From NCBI RefSeq assembly GCF_011040385.1, contig NZ_JAAIKB010000007.1:1-64000 (forward strand): 64,000 bases of DNA, given 5' to 3'. The notes below the pieces were generated by a model. That model worked only from the letters and a program-made list of their open reading frames with translations, searched no databases and was not told the origin of the DNA. A program made the translations under genes and the position numbers. The stretch is from Falsiroseomonas algicola (GTDB lineage: Bacteria; Pseudomonadota; Alphaproteobacteria; Acetobacterales; Acetobacteraceae). Positions 53,986-62,384 of this stretch are shown here, in pieces (positions within the stretch are counted from its first letter, which is position 1; each line of letters opens with the position of its first letter).

Positions 53986-54834
53986 TCAGGCGAGGAAGGT
54001 CGCCGGCAGCGGCGCCGCGGCATCGGCCAGCAGGGTCGGGCCGAAGAGTCGCGGGATGTCGTTGTGAGGCGCGCTGGTCAGCAGCACGCGGAAGCGCGGC
54101 GCGCCGAGGCCTGCCTGTCCGAGCCCGGCGGCGAGGCGGCGTGACGGTGCTTCCGTCGCCGTGCCGGGGCGGGCGATGACGGCCAGCGCCGGCAGCGGCA
54201 CGCCGGGGCGGATGTCCTGCGACCGCGCGCGCGCCCAGCGCAGAACGGGGCCGTGGTCGCCATAGAGCGCGTCGAAGAGATGCGCCTCATCCACGCGCAG
54301 CGCGCCGCGGAGGCTGGTTTCCAGGATGCGGGCCAGGCCGGAGCCGCCGCCGGAATGGGCGGTGAGGATCAGCTGCGTCGGCGCCGGCAGCCTAGGGCCG
54401 AAGGGGGCGAGAGCTTCCTCGACGATCGCTTGCAGCCCGCCGGGTACCCCCATGGCGGGCCAGTCGAAGGCGCCGGGGCGGCCGGGCACGGGGCGGCCGC
54501 GGGGGAGGATGGCGATGGTGGGGGGCGAGGCGGGCAGCACCAGGCCGCTGCCGGGAAGCCGGCCCTGCACCAGGCGCAGCGGCTCGTTGGGCGCGCTGAA
54601 GCCGTGGAGGTGGATGACGATGCGCAACTGCGTGGCACCGGCGGGGATGGCGGTCCAGCGCATCGCGGCATCGGGCTCGCCGGGCAGGGTGCCATGGGCC
54701 GAGAGGGCGGCGAGGCGCGGGACCGCCATCTCCCCCGCCGGAATGCCGCCCACCACGCCCGGCCGCGGCCCGGCGCCGCAGGAGGCGAGGGCCGGCATGG
54801 CGAAGAGGGCGGCGCGGCGGGTCAGGGCGACCAT
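53986..54834 (-). CDS. Predicted lipoprotein alpha/beta-hydrolase-like protein
   Basis: Probable envelope esterase or peptidase-like hydrolase. The ATG at 54834 gives 282 residues, starting MVALTRRAALFAMPALASCGAG. The paired arginines and an ALASC lipobox place a lipid-modified Cys at residue 19. The fold suggestions are LRIVIHLHGFSAPNEPLRL (oxyanion-type strand), LILTAHSGGGSG (nucleophile elbow with Ser in HSGGG) and TSAPHNDIPRLFG near the C terminus, with the candidate catalytic His. No specific family is recognised. It is convergent with DUF4387. Confidence 0.7.
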   Translation of the reverse strand: MVALTRRAALFAMPALASCGAGPRPGVVGGIPAGEMAVPRLAALSAHGTLPGEPDAAMRWTAIPAGATQLRIVIHLHGFSAPNEPLRLVQGRLPGSGLVLPASPPTIAILPRGRPVPGRPGAFDWPAMGVPGGLQAIVEEALAPFGPRLPAPTQLILTAHSGGGSGLARILETSLRGALRVDEAHLFDALYGDHGPVLRWARARSQDIRPGVPLPALAVIARPGTATEAPSRRLAAGLGQAGLGAPRFRVLLTSAPHNDIPRLFGPTLLADAAAPLPATFLA

Positions 54835-54963
54835 GCGTGCGCCTATGCCATGGCGGCGCGGCGGGCAACACCATTCGATACGAGGAGGCAAGATGACGTT
54901 CCGACTCTGCCGACATCGAACGCGGCGGAACCGGCGTGGTTCGGAGGGCCTGGTCGGTCGTGG

Positions 54964-55188
54964 TCAGGAGGTGGCGAGCGTTCGAAACTGCACGTCGGCG
55001 AACGCCTTCCCGTAGCCGTCGGCACGGGCTCGCAGCCAGGCATCGGCCGCAGGGTCCGTTCGCGCCATCAGATGGGGGAGGATCGCGCTGGGTTCGAGGA
55101 ACTGGAGCAGTTCCGGCCGCTGGGTCTTCACGACGTCCAGGAACTCGGCGCGCCGGCTGGCGTCCGGGAATTTCAGGATGAGGCTCAT
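54964..55188 (-). CDS. Small 74-residue protein paired with the subtilase
   Basis: No family recognised. MSLILKFPDASRRAEFLDVVKTQRPELLQFLEPSAILPHLMARTDP is predicted as one strand then helices, with no signal or membrane span. GGAG lies about 8 nt before the ATG. It begins 43 bp after the stop of the S8 peptidase on the same strand, so the two are likely co-transcribed. The short strand-helix pattern is compatible with an I9-like inhibitor or chaperone for that protease, which is only an inference. Confidence 0.5.
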   Translation of the reverse strand: MSLILKFPDASRRAEFLDVVKTQRPELLQFLEPSAILPHLMARTDPAADAWLRARADGYGKAFADVQFRTLATS

Positions 55189-55231
55189 GAGCCGGCTCCA
55201 GTCTGGACGCGATCGCTGTGCGCCGCGGGCA

Positions 55232-56524
55232 TCACCTGACCGGGGTCCCGTTCACGAGCCTGTTCGCCAGAAGGCGCATGCTTGCCTCGCAATCGATGAT
55301 GCCCCTGCCAACGCAGTTCGGGCCCCCGGGGATCGCACGGCAACCATCAAGGACAAGTGAATGCACGTCATCCACCCTGAGTTCGGGCGACTGTGAAAGG
55401 AGCAGCGCCGCTAGTCCCGCCACCTGCGGGCAGGCTCCGCTTGTGCCCCACCACGGCATATCCCGCGTCTCGCAACCCCATACGACTCTACCATAGGTTG
55501 GCGCAACACAATCCGGCTTCGGCCGGCGGCTGGCCCATTCGCCGGGTCCGCGGCTTGAATTGCAGTGATCGGTGCCGGGTGTCCGGTTGCTTTCCAGCCG
55601 ATCCACGGTACCGACCGAGAGGACGCGATCGTGGGAGTTGGGGCCCCAGATGCTGTTGGGGCCATCGGCGTCGCAGCGGTATCCACACTTCAGGTGCCCG
55701 TGATTGTTGCCGGCGGCAAACACGACAACGATGCCCTCGACGATCGCCTGCAGGATCACATCCATGAACGGATGATCACGCGGCAATATGTCAGGAGGTT
55801 GACACGTATACAACGCCCAGGAGTTGCTGATCACCAGGGGGCCCGGGATCGCGCCGCTTCGGCGTGCACTGATCAGTCCCCCGTAGATGGACGCGATATC
55901 GACCGCGGTGAGGTCGGTACGCGCGGCGAGGATCGTTGCTTCCGGCGCCACGCCAGGCGAGATCGACCCGCCGCTGCCAGCAGCAATGGCGGCGCACATC
56001 GACCCGTGCCCGATGAGGTCGACCCAATGCTGGCCCGTGTACCGGCCGCCGGGATCGACCTGTGACCGGCGATCGACCGGAAAGTCGGGCAGCGTTCCGC
56101 AGATGCCGGTGTCCACGATGGCGATCGTAACGCCCCGGCCGCGGCTCCTGGTCCAGGCCAGGGGCGCATGGATATGATCCATGACGTCGGCCATGGACCC
56201 ATGATTGCCGGCCGCCCCAAGGGCGACATCCCAGAAATGGACGGAGGACGACTCCGCCGTCGGGGTCGGATCCACCGCGGAGAACTGGATGTCAGCGTAG
56301 ACTTCGGCCCCTTCGGCGCGCAGTCGCTCCACCGCTTCGGCTGACAGCTTCGCCGTGCCGATATCGGCGCCCTGGAAGATCAGCTTGCCCTGATCCAGTC
56401 CGGTGATCAGGCGTTCGGCGGGCGATCGCCGACCTGGGAGAGCCAAGGCCAGTTCGGCGGGGAAACGGATGAAGCTGGGCATGGCCTCGATCCCAGCCAC
56501 GGCGTAATCCGATACGAGTGTCAT
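55232..56524 (-). CDS. Subtilisin-like S8 family serine peptidase
   Basis: Serine protease of the subtilase clan. The triad is D138 (VTIAIVDTGICG), H173 (LIGHGSMCAAIAAG) and S362 (GTSGACPQVAGLAAL), with N273 of AAGNNHG as oxyanion Asn. Residues about 15-85 look like an N-terminal propeptide-type domain. There is no signal peptide, so it may act in the cytoplasm or be exported otherwise. Many Cys residues (for example C142, C177, C241, C280, C284) suggest disulphides. Local base composition is much less G+C-rich than the neighbours (by hand, 32 of 60 at 55741-55800), a sign of transfer. It pairs with a 74-residue protein downstream. Confidence 0.88.
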   Translation of the reverse strand: MTLVSDYAVAGIEAMPSFIRFPAELALALPGRRSPAERLITGLDQGKLIFQGADIGTAKLSAEAVERLRAEGAEVYADIQFSAVDPTPTAESSSVHFWDVALGAAGNHGSMADVMDHIHAPLAWTRSRGRGVTIAIVDTGICGTLPDFPVDRRSQVDPGGRYTGQHWVDLIGHGSMCAAIAAGSGGSISPGVAPEATILAARTDLTAVDIASIYGGLISARRSGAIPGPLVISNSWALYTCQPPDILPRDHPFMDVILQAIVEGIVVVFAAGNNHGHLKCGYRCDADGPNSIWGPNSHDRVLSVGTVDRLESNRTPGTDHCNSSRGPGEWASRRPKPDCVAPTYGRVVWGCETRDMPWWGTSGACPQVAGLAALLLSQSPELRVDDVHSLVLDGCRAIPGGPNCVGRGIIDCEASMRLLANRLVNGTPVR

Positions 56525-56733
56525 GGCTCACCACCGGCTTGGCGCCGGCCTCAGCCAAGCGGCCGAGCCGGCACACGCCGCCTTTCGCTGCTGCCCATGC
56601 CCCGGATGATCACGGCGCGGTGCCGATCACGCCGGTGCTGCCTCTCCGCTCATGGGGTTAGAACGGAACGGTATGGTCCAGCAACAATAATCGGCGTCGG
56701 TTGTAGGGCTCGAACTGCCGATGGGCAGCGCCC

Positions 56734-58239
56734 CTACCGCCGCTGCGCCGCGAAGCGCACCGCTTCCTCGGCCGCGCGGAACAGGGCGCGGGCCTTCTGG
56801 TGCGTCTCCTGGTATTCGGCTTCCGGATCGCTATCCGCCACCACGCCGGCCCCGGCCTGGACATGCATGACGCCGTCCTTCACCAGCGCGGTGCGCAGCG
56901 CGATGCAGGTGTCCATGTCCCCGTCGGCGCCGAAATAGCCGACGCCGCCGGCATAGATGCCGCGGCGGGAGGGCTCCAGCTCCTCGATGATCTGCATCGC
57001 CCGCACCTTGGGCGCGCCGGAGAGGGTGCCGGCCGGGAAGCCCGCCGCCAGCGCGTCCAGCGCATCGAGGCCAGGGCGCAGCCGGCCCACCACCTCCGAC
57101 ATGATGTGCATGACCTGGCTGTAGCGCTCGACCTGGAATTTCTGCGTGACGCGCACGCTGCCGATCTCCGCCACCCGGCCGATGTCGTTGCGGCCGAGGT
57201 CGATGAGCATCAGGTGCTCCGCCAGCTCCTTGGGGTCGGCGAGGAGCTCGACCTCCAGCCGCTTGTCCTCCTCCGGCGTCGCGCCGCGGGGACGGGTGCC
57301 GGCGAGGGGCCGCAGCTTGACCTCCCCATGCTTGACGCTGACCAGGATCTCGGGCGACGCCCCGACCAGGGAAAAACCGGAAAAATCGCAGTAGAAGAGG
57401 TAGGGCGCGGGGTTCAGGCGGCGCAGCGCGCGATACAGCGCGAAGGGCGGCAGGCCGAAGGGGGCGGAGAAGCGCTGGGACGGCACCACCTGGAAGGCGT
57501 CGCCGGCATTGATGTAGTCCTTCGCCTTGAGGACCGCGGCCTTGAAATCCTCCTTCGTGAAGTTGGAGGTCGGCGCGGGCGGCGGCGGCAGGGCGGCGGG
57601 CGGCGCCGGGCGGGGCAGGGGGCGGTCGAGCGCCGCCTCGGCCTCATCCAGCCGGGCATTCGCCAGGTCCCAGGCGGCCTGGGGGTCCATCCCGGGCTCC
57701 GGCCAGACGGGCGTCACCAGCGTGAGCGTATCCCGCACATGGTCGAAGACGGCGACCAGGGTCGGGCGGATCATCACGGCTTCCGGCACGCCCAGCACAT
57801 CCGGGTTCTTGGCCGGCAGGCGCTCCATCTGGCGGACCATGTCGTAGCCGAGATAGCCGAAGAGCCCGGCGGCGATGGACGGCAGCCCGGCCGGCATGGG
57901 CATGCGGGTCGCCTGGACCAGGGTCCGCAGGCTCTCCAGCGGCGGCGCCGCATCGGGCGCGAAGGCATGGGGGGCGGAGAGGGCGTGGCGGTTGATCTCC
58001 GCCTGCCCGTTGCGGCAGCGCCAGACCAGGTCCGGCTCCATGCCGAGCGCCGAGAAGCGGCCGCGGGCGGCGCCGCCCTCCACCGATTCCAGCAGGAAGG
58101 CGTTGGGCCGGCCCTGCACCAGGCGCAGGAAGGCGCCCACCGGCGTATCCAGGTCCGCGACCCTTTCGCGGAACAGCACCTGGCCGCGGCCGGCGGCGAT
58201 CGCCTCCCGGAAGGCGGCGAAGGAGGGCGCGGCACTCAT
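56734..58239 (-). CDS. trpE: Anthranilate synthase component I
   Basis: Converts chorismate to anthranilate with ammonia from TrpG. The 501-residue product has the feedback region LLESVEGG near residue 49, MVRQMERLP, NAGDAFQVVPSQRF, SPEILVSVKHGEVKLRPLAGTRPRG, LIDLGRNDIGRVAEIGSVRVTQKFQVERYSQVMHIMSEV and FPAGTLSGAPKVRAM. The LLES motif suggests normal tryptophan inhibition. Its start overlaps the ppiD stop by 4 bp, so it has no attenuation leader here. trpG is 17 kb downstream across an accessory block. Confidence 0.96.
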   Translation of the reverse strand: MSAAPSFAAFREAIAAGRGQVLFRERVADLDTPVGAFLRLVQGRPNAFLLESVEGGAARGRFSALGMEPDLVWRCRNGQAEINRHALSAPHAFAPDAAPPLESLRTLVQATRMPMPAGLPSIAAGLFGYLGYDMVRQMERLPAKNPDVLGVPEAVMIRPTLVAVFDHVRDTLTLVTPVWPEPGMDPQAAWDLANARLDEAEAALDRPLPRPAPPAALPPPPAPTSNFTKEDFKAAVLKAKDYINAGDAFQVVPSQRFSAPFGLPPFALYRALRRLNPAPYLFYCDFSGFSLVGASPEILVSVKHGEVKLRPLAGTRPRGATPEEDKRLEVELLADPKELAEHLMLIDLGRNDIGRVAEIGSVRVTQKFQVERYSQVMHIMSEVVGRLRPGLDALDALAAGFPAGTLSGAPKVRAMQIIEELEPSRRGIYAGGVGYFGADGDMDTCIALRTALVKDGVMHVQAGAGVVADSDPEAEYQETHQKARALFRAAEEAVRFAAQRR

Positions 58240-60140
58240 GGCACGACCTGCTGCATCAGGGTCTGGTTGATGCGCGGCGCCGCGCGGGCGCGGAGCGCCG
58301 CCTGGTAGGCGGCCTCCAGCTCATCCGCCGACTGGCCCATCAGCGTGGTGCGGGCATTGGCCAGTGCGGCCGGGTCGGCGGCCGGGTCGGCGGCGACGAT
58401 CTCCAGCAGCTGCGCGACCGCGAAGCCGTTGCGGGTCGGCACCATCGTCGCCTCGCCGACGCGGAGGCCGAAGATGGCGGGCAGCAGCTCGGGCGGGACG
58501 GTCAGGCCGGGGGTGCCGCCCTGGGCGGGCTGGCGGCCGAAGGGGCCCATGCGCTCGCTCTGCGCGCCCTGGGCGGTGGCGGCCTCCGCCAGGCTGGCGC
58601 CATTGCGGCTGGCGCCGAGCAGGGCAGCCGCCTTCTCCTCCTGATAGCGGCGGCGGGCATCGACGAGGAAGGCGAGGCGGACCTCATCGGCCACGCTCTC
58701 CAGCGGCTTGAGCGCGGGAGGCGTGATGGCCTTCAGCTCCACGGCCATGAAGCCTTCGGCCTGGCGGAGTTCCGCGAGGCGCGGGGCGCGGCCCATCTCG
58801 GCGGTGAAGATGCTGCGCAGCGCTTCCTGCCGCGCGGCGGGCGGCACGGGCAGGACCACGGGCAGGCCCTCGGCGTCGCGGCCCTCGCTGTCCAGCGTCA
58901 CGGTCACGACCGTCATGGCGTAGCGGCGGGCCGCTTCCTCCAGCGTCGCGCCGCCGGCGATGGCGTCCTCCACCCGGTTGGCGCGGTCGAAGGCCAGGTC
59001 GCCGGCGCGTTCCAGCGCGACTTCCCGCCTCAGCCGATCCGCGACCTCGGCCAGCGGCGTGGTGCTGCCGGGCGTGATGCGGGCCACGCGCATGACGTGC
59101 CAGCCGAAGGGTGACTGGACGGGCTGGGTGATGCCGCCGGCCGGGGCGGCGAAGACGGCGGTGGCCAGCGCCTCGATCGGCAGGTCGGCGCGCGTGAGGT
59201 CGCCGAGCGACAGCGCGCCGCCGCCGGCCGCCGTCGCCGCCTGCTCGATGGCGGCGAAATCGGGGTTGGCGGTCCAGGTCGCGGCGATGGCGCGGGCGGC
59301 TTCCTCGGTCGGCACCAGCGCCTGCTGGAGGTCGCGGCGCTCCGGCGTCTCGAACTGGGAATGCCGCGCCTCATAGGCCGCGGTCAGGTCGGCGTCGGAG
59401 ACCTCGACCTGGTCGGCCAGTGTTTCCGCCGTCAGCACCGCGACCGTCGCCTCCCGCAGCGCGGGGGTGGAGAAGCGGTCGGGGTTGTTGGCGTGGAAGC
59501 GGGCCAGGGCGGTCTCCGTCGGCGGCTCCGGCTCCGGCGCTTCCAGCAGCGGGAATTCGGCGACCTGGGCGATGCGCTGCTCGCGCTCGAACCGCACCAT
59601 GGCGTTGGTCAGCAGGGAAGGGGCCATGGCGCCGGTGCGCACGGCGCCGATCAGCTGGATGCGCTGGAGGTCGTCCCGCACGAGTTGCAGGAACATCGCC
59701 TCGTTCATGTCGTTCTGGCGCAGCCACTGGTCGAGGATCAGGCGGTTGAAGCGGCCGCCGGACTGGAAGTTGGGGATGGAGAAGACGTATTCCTGCACGG
59801 CGGCGTCGGGGGTGGAGATGCCGAGGCGCGTGGCTTCCAGCCGCTGGGCGCGTTCGCCGATCAGATTCTCCACCGCCTGCATGGCGACGGCGCGGCGCAG
59901 CGGCTCCTCCGGCTCGAAGCTCGGGCCGAGCTGGCGGGTCACGCGCTGCAATTCGCGGCGGGCGGCGTTCTGGGCTTCCGGCACCTCGATGCTGGCGCCT
60001 TCCATGCGCACAACGGCGGTTTCCCGCCAGAAGTTGCGGACGGTGTCCTCGATCCCCCAGATGCCGAAGGACAGCACCAGGAGGAGGAACAGGACCTTGG
60101 CGACCCAGGTCTGGGTGAGCTTGCGGAACCAGGTGATCAT
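58236..60140 (-). CDS. ppiD: PpiD-type periplasmic folding chaperone (SurA N / rotamase)
   Basis: Inner-membrane-anchored chaperone assisting periplasmic protein folding. The ATG at 60140 starts MITWFRKLTQTWVAKVLFLLLVLSFGIWGIEDTVRNF, giving one anchor span near residues 14-31. A SurA-N-like helical domain follows (about 50-200), with LILDQWLRQNDMNEAMFLQLVRDDL. A degenerate parvulin region is at about 260-355 (GGGALSLGDLTRADLPIEALATAVFAAPAGGITQPVQSPFGWHVMRV). The 634-residue length fits PpiD. It is divergent from tpiA (87 bp) and coupled to trpE, the order seen in many alphaproteobacteria. Confidence 0.9.
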   Translation of the reverse strand: MITWFRKLTQTWVAKVLFLLLVLSFGIWGIEDTVRNFWRETAVVRMEGASIEVPEAQNAARRELQRVTRQLGPSFEPEEPLRRAVAMQAVENLIGERAQRLEATRLGISTPDAAVQEYVFSIPNFQSGGRFNRLILDQWLRQNDMNEAMFLQLVRDDLQRIQLIGAVRTGAMAPSLLTNAMVRFEREQRIAQVAEFPLLEAPEPEPPTETALARFHANNPDRFSTPALREATVAVLTAETLADQVEVSDADLTAAYEARHSQFETPERRDLQQALVPTEEAARAIAATWTANPDFAAIEQAATAAGGGALSLGDLTRADLPIEALATAVFAAPAGGITQPVQSPFGWHVMRVARITPGSTTPLAEVADRLRREVALERAGDLAFDRANRVEDAIAGGATLEEAARRYAMTVVTVTLDSEGRDAEGLPVVLPVPPAARQEALRSIFTAEMGRAPRLAELRQAEGFMAVELKAITPPALKPLESVADEVRLAFLVDARRRYQEEKAAALLGASRNGASLAEAATAQGAQSERMGPFGRQPAQGGTPGLTVPPELLPAIFGLRVGEATMVPTRNGFAVAQLLEIVAADPAADPAALANARTTLMGQSADELEAAYQAALRARAAPRINQTLMQQVVP

Positions 60141-60227
60141 GGGCGTCGGGGTAGCCGAGAAAACGGCACGTTGCCAGCCCGGCCCAGGGCTTGTAGGGCC
60201 GGGGCTCGTTGGGAAAGGGAGATGCGC

Positions 60228-60974
60228 ATGACCCCGGGCGTCCGGCCGCTGATCGCGGGCAATTGGAAGATGCATGGCACGCTGCGCGAGGCCGCGGCGC
60301 TGGCGGAGGGGGTGCGCGCCGGCGCGGTGGCGGAGGCCCTGCCGGCGGACCTGCTGATCTGCCCGCCCTTCCTGCATGTCCAGGTCCTGGCCGCCGCCAT
60401 GCTGGGCCAGCCCGTGGCCGTGGGCGCCCAGGATTGCCACGCCGCCACCAAGGGCGCCCATACCGGCGACATCGCCGCGCCCATGCTGCGGGACGTCGGC
60501 GCGACGCATGTGATCCTCGGCCACAGCGAGCGCCGCGCCGACCATGGGGAGACGGATGCGGTGGTCCGCGCCAAGACCGTCGCCGCCCTGGCCGCCGGCC
60601 TGGTGCCCGTGGTCTGCGTGGGCGAGACGGAGGCTGAGCGCCTGGCGGGGCAGGCGGAGGCCGTCGTCTCCCGCCAGCTGGCGGAGAGCCTGCCGGACGG
60701 CTTCGCGGGGGTGGTGGCGTATGAGCCCGTCTGGGCCATCGGCACCGGCCGCACGCCGACCGAGGCCGATATCGCGGCGATCCATGGCACCATCCGCGCG
60801 GCGCTGGCGGCACGCTTTGGCGAGGCGGGGGCGAAGACGCGCATCCTCTATGGCGGGTCGATGAAGCCGGGGAACGCCAAGGGCATCCTGGCGCTGCCGA
60901 ATGTCGATGGCGGGCTGGTCGGCGGCGCCAGCCTGGCGGCGGCGGATTTCCTGGCGATCGCGCGCGCGGCGTGA
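60228..60974 (+). CDS. tpiA: Triose-phosphate isomerase
   Basis: Interconverts glyceraldehyde-3-phosphate and dihydroxyacetone phosphate. The start at 60228 (MTPGVRPLIAGNWKMHG) is preferred to the ATG at 60222 because AAGGGAG sits about 6 nt upstream. The active site is K14, H99 (ILGHSERR) and E166 (VVAYEPVWAIGTG), with the phosphate-binding LYGGSMKPGNAKG and GGLVGGAS. The 248-residue size is normal. It is followed by a 4-bp overlap with a small toxin-antitoxin candidate gene instead of directly by secG. Confidence 0.97.
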   Translation: MTPGVRPLIAGNWKMHGTLREAAALAEGVRAGAVAEALPADLLICPPFLHVQVLAAAMLGQPVAVGAQDCHAATKGAHTGDIAAPMLRDVGATHVILGHSERRADHGETDAVVRAKTVAALAAGLVPVVCVGETEAERLAGQAEAVVSRQLAESLPDGFAGVVAYEPVWAIGTGRTPTEADIAAIHGTIRAALAARFGEAGAKTRILYGGSMKPGNAKGILALPNVDGGLVGGASLAAADFLAIARAA

Positions 60975-61258
60975 CGGAGGAAGCGCTTCTCGACCTGGCG
61001 CGGCGCTACGCCTGGTGGCGCGTGCCGGCGGAGGCGCTGCCCGACCGCCGGCGCTTCATCGCCCAGGTCATGGAGCACGGCACCTGGGAGGATGCGCATG
61101 CCCTGCTGGCGGATTGGGGGAGGGACGCCTTCACGGGCGTCCTGCGCGACCCGCCGCCGGGGGTGCTCTCGCCGCGATCCTGGCGTTTCTGGCATGTGCG
61201 GCTTGGCTGCGGCGAACCGGCGGAGGCGGCGCCCCCCGGGCGGGTGATCCCGGCGTGA
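60971..61258 (+). CDS. Small DUF6922-like protein, candidate antitoxin
   Basis: The 95-residue GTG-start ORF overlaps the tpiA stop (GTGA) and the next gene (TGATG). Its pattern LARRYAWWRVPAEALPDRRRFIAQVMEHGTWEDAHALLADWGRDAFTGVL, then SPRSWRFWHVRLG, resembles the small proteins encoded just upstream of AbiEii-type nucleotidyltransferases (the IERVLEYG-W-LL-YG arrangement). There is no DNA-binding motif. It is probably the antitoxin of a two-gene toxin-antitoxin-like unit. The C terminus is short and Pro/Gly-rich. Confidence 0.7.
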   Translation: MTEEALLDLARRYAWWRVPAEALPDRRRFIAQVMEHGTWEDAHALLADWGRDAFTGVLRDPPPGVLSPRSWRFWHVRLGCGEPAEAAPPGRVIPA

Positions 61259-61920
61259 TGCAGCCGCGGCTCGACATCCTGCCGCCGCAGCAGCGGGACC
61301 TCTGGCCGGCCCTTGCCTTCGTCCCGCGGCGCTTCGTCCTGTATCGCGGGACGGCGATCGCGTTGCGGCTCGGCCATCGCGAATCCGTGGATTTCGACTT
61401 CTTCGCGAGCGAGGCGCTGGACCTCGATGGCCTGCTGGCGGCCTGGCCCGAACTGGCCACGGCGCCGGTCATCCGCCAGCAGCCGGACGCCTTCGCCGCC
61501 TTCGTGCCGCGGCGCGGGCTGCCGGTGCGCGTCTCCTTCTTCGGCGGGCTTGGGAACGGCCGCGTGGGGGCTCCGGAGGCAACCGAGGATGGCGTGCTGC
61601 ATCTCGCCTCTCCGCTCGACCTGCTCGGCCACAAGCTGAAGGTCATCCTGCAGCGGGCGGAGGGGAAGGACTACCAGGACATCGCCGCACTGCTGGCTGC
61701 GGGACTTTCGCTGGCCGAGGGCCTTGGCGCCGCCCGCGCCCTGTTCCCCGGCTTCCCGGTGATGGAGGCTGCACGGGCGCTCGCCTATCGCGGCGACATC
61801 GCGGAGCCCGGCCGGGTCGATGCGGCGGCGGCTGCGCGCCTCGATGCCGCGCTGGCGGACCTGCCGGCCGCGATCCCGGTGGTGCCGCTGCTGGCCGCCG
61901 GCATCGCGCCGGCCGCGTAA
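61258..61920 (+). CDS. AbiEii-like nucleotidyltransferase, candidate toxin
   Basis: A DNA-polymerase-beta-fold nucleotidyltransferase of 220 residues. The motif YRGTAIALRLGHRESVDFDFF (residues 29-49) has the G-T-A glycine site and two acidic ligands D45 and D47. The C-terminal KLKVILQRAEGKDYQDIAALLAAG carries the Lys/Arg and KD-x-x-D pattern of AbiEii proteins. Known members act as toxins in abortive-infection-type systems, some by modifying tRNA. It overlaps the 95-residue gene by one base. The pair sits between tpiA and secG, which are usually neighbours. The extended GT frame upstream of 61258 is rejected. Confidence 0.8.
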   Translation: MQPRLDILPPQQRDLWPALAFVPRRFVLYRGTAIALRLGHRESVDFDFFASEALDLDGLLAAWPELATAPVIRQQPDAFAAFVPRRGLPVRVSFFGGLGNGRVGAPEATEDGVLHLASPLDLLGHKLKVILQRAEGKDYQDIAALLAAGLSLAEGLGAARALFPGFPVMEAARALAYRGDIAEPGRVDAAAAARLDAALADLPAAIPVVPLLAAGIAPAA

Positions 61921-61966
61921 CCCACCGCTGGCCTTCCCGCGCGCGGCAGGCTAGAAGCGGGCCGCC

Positions 61967-62290
61967 ATGACCACTGTCCTCCTCGTCCTCTTCCTGCTCG
62001 TCACCTTGGCGCTGATCGGGGTCATCCTCGTCCAGCGGAGCGAGGGGGGTGGGCTCGGCATCGGCTCCTCCCAGGGCTTGGGCAGCTTCATGACGGGGCG
62101 GGGCACCGCCAACCTGCTGACGCGCACCACCGCCATCCTCGGCACCGCCTTCATGGCGCTGGCGCTGGTGCTGGCGATGCTCGGCAAGGGCCAGGCGCCG
62201 CGCGGGTCCATCCTGGATGCGGCGCCGCCCGCGGCCACCGCGCCGGCGGTCCCCGCGGCCCCGGCCGTGCCCTCCGTTCCCAACAACTGA
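61967..62290 (+). CDS. secG: Protein-export membrane protein SecG
   Basis: Small accessory subunit of the SecYEG translocon that helps SecA-driven translocation. The 107-residue product has two spans: VLLVLFLLVTLALIGVILVQ (about residues 4-23) and TTAILGTAFMALALVLAML (about 53-72). Between them is the loop RSEGGGLGIG typical of SecG, then a Pro/Ala-rich C-terminal tail. The length is normal for alphaproteobacteria. It lies 103 bp before pyrG, the usual neighbour. Confidence 0.93.
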   Translation: MTTVLLVLFLLVTLALIGVILVQRSEGGGLGIGSSQGLGSFMTGRGTANLLTRTTAILGTAFMALALVLAMLGKGQAPRGSILDAAPPAATAPAVPAAPAVPSVPNN

Positions 62291-62384
62291 GCCCGCCACC
62301 TCCGCGCCCCGCGCGGGGTTCATGGCTGTCTCCCGGTTCCACAAGGCGCGGGTGGCTTTGCTTGCCCGCGCGGCTTCGCTATGA

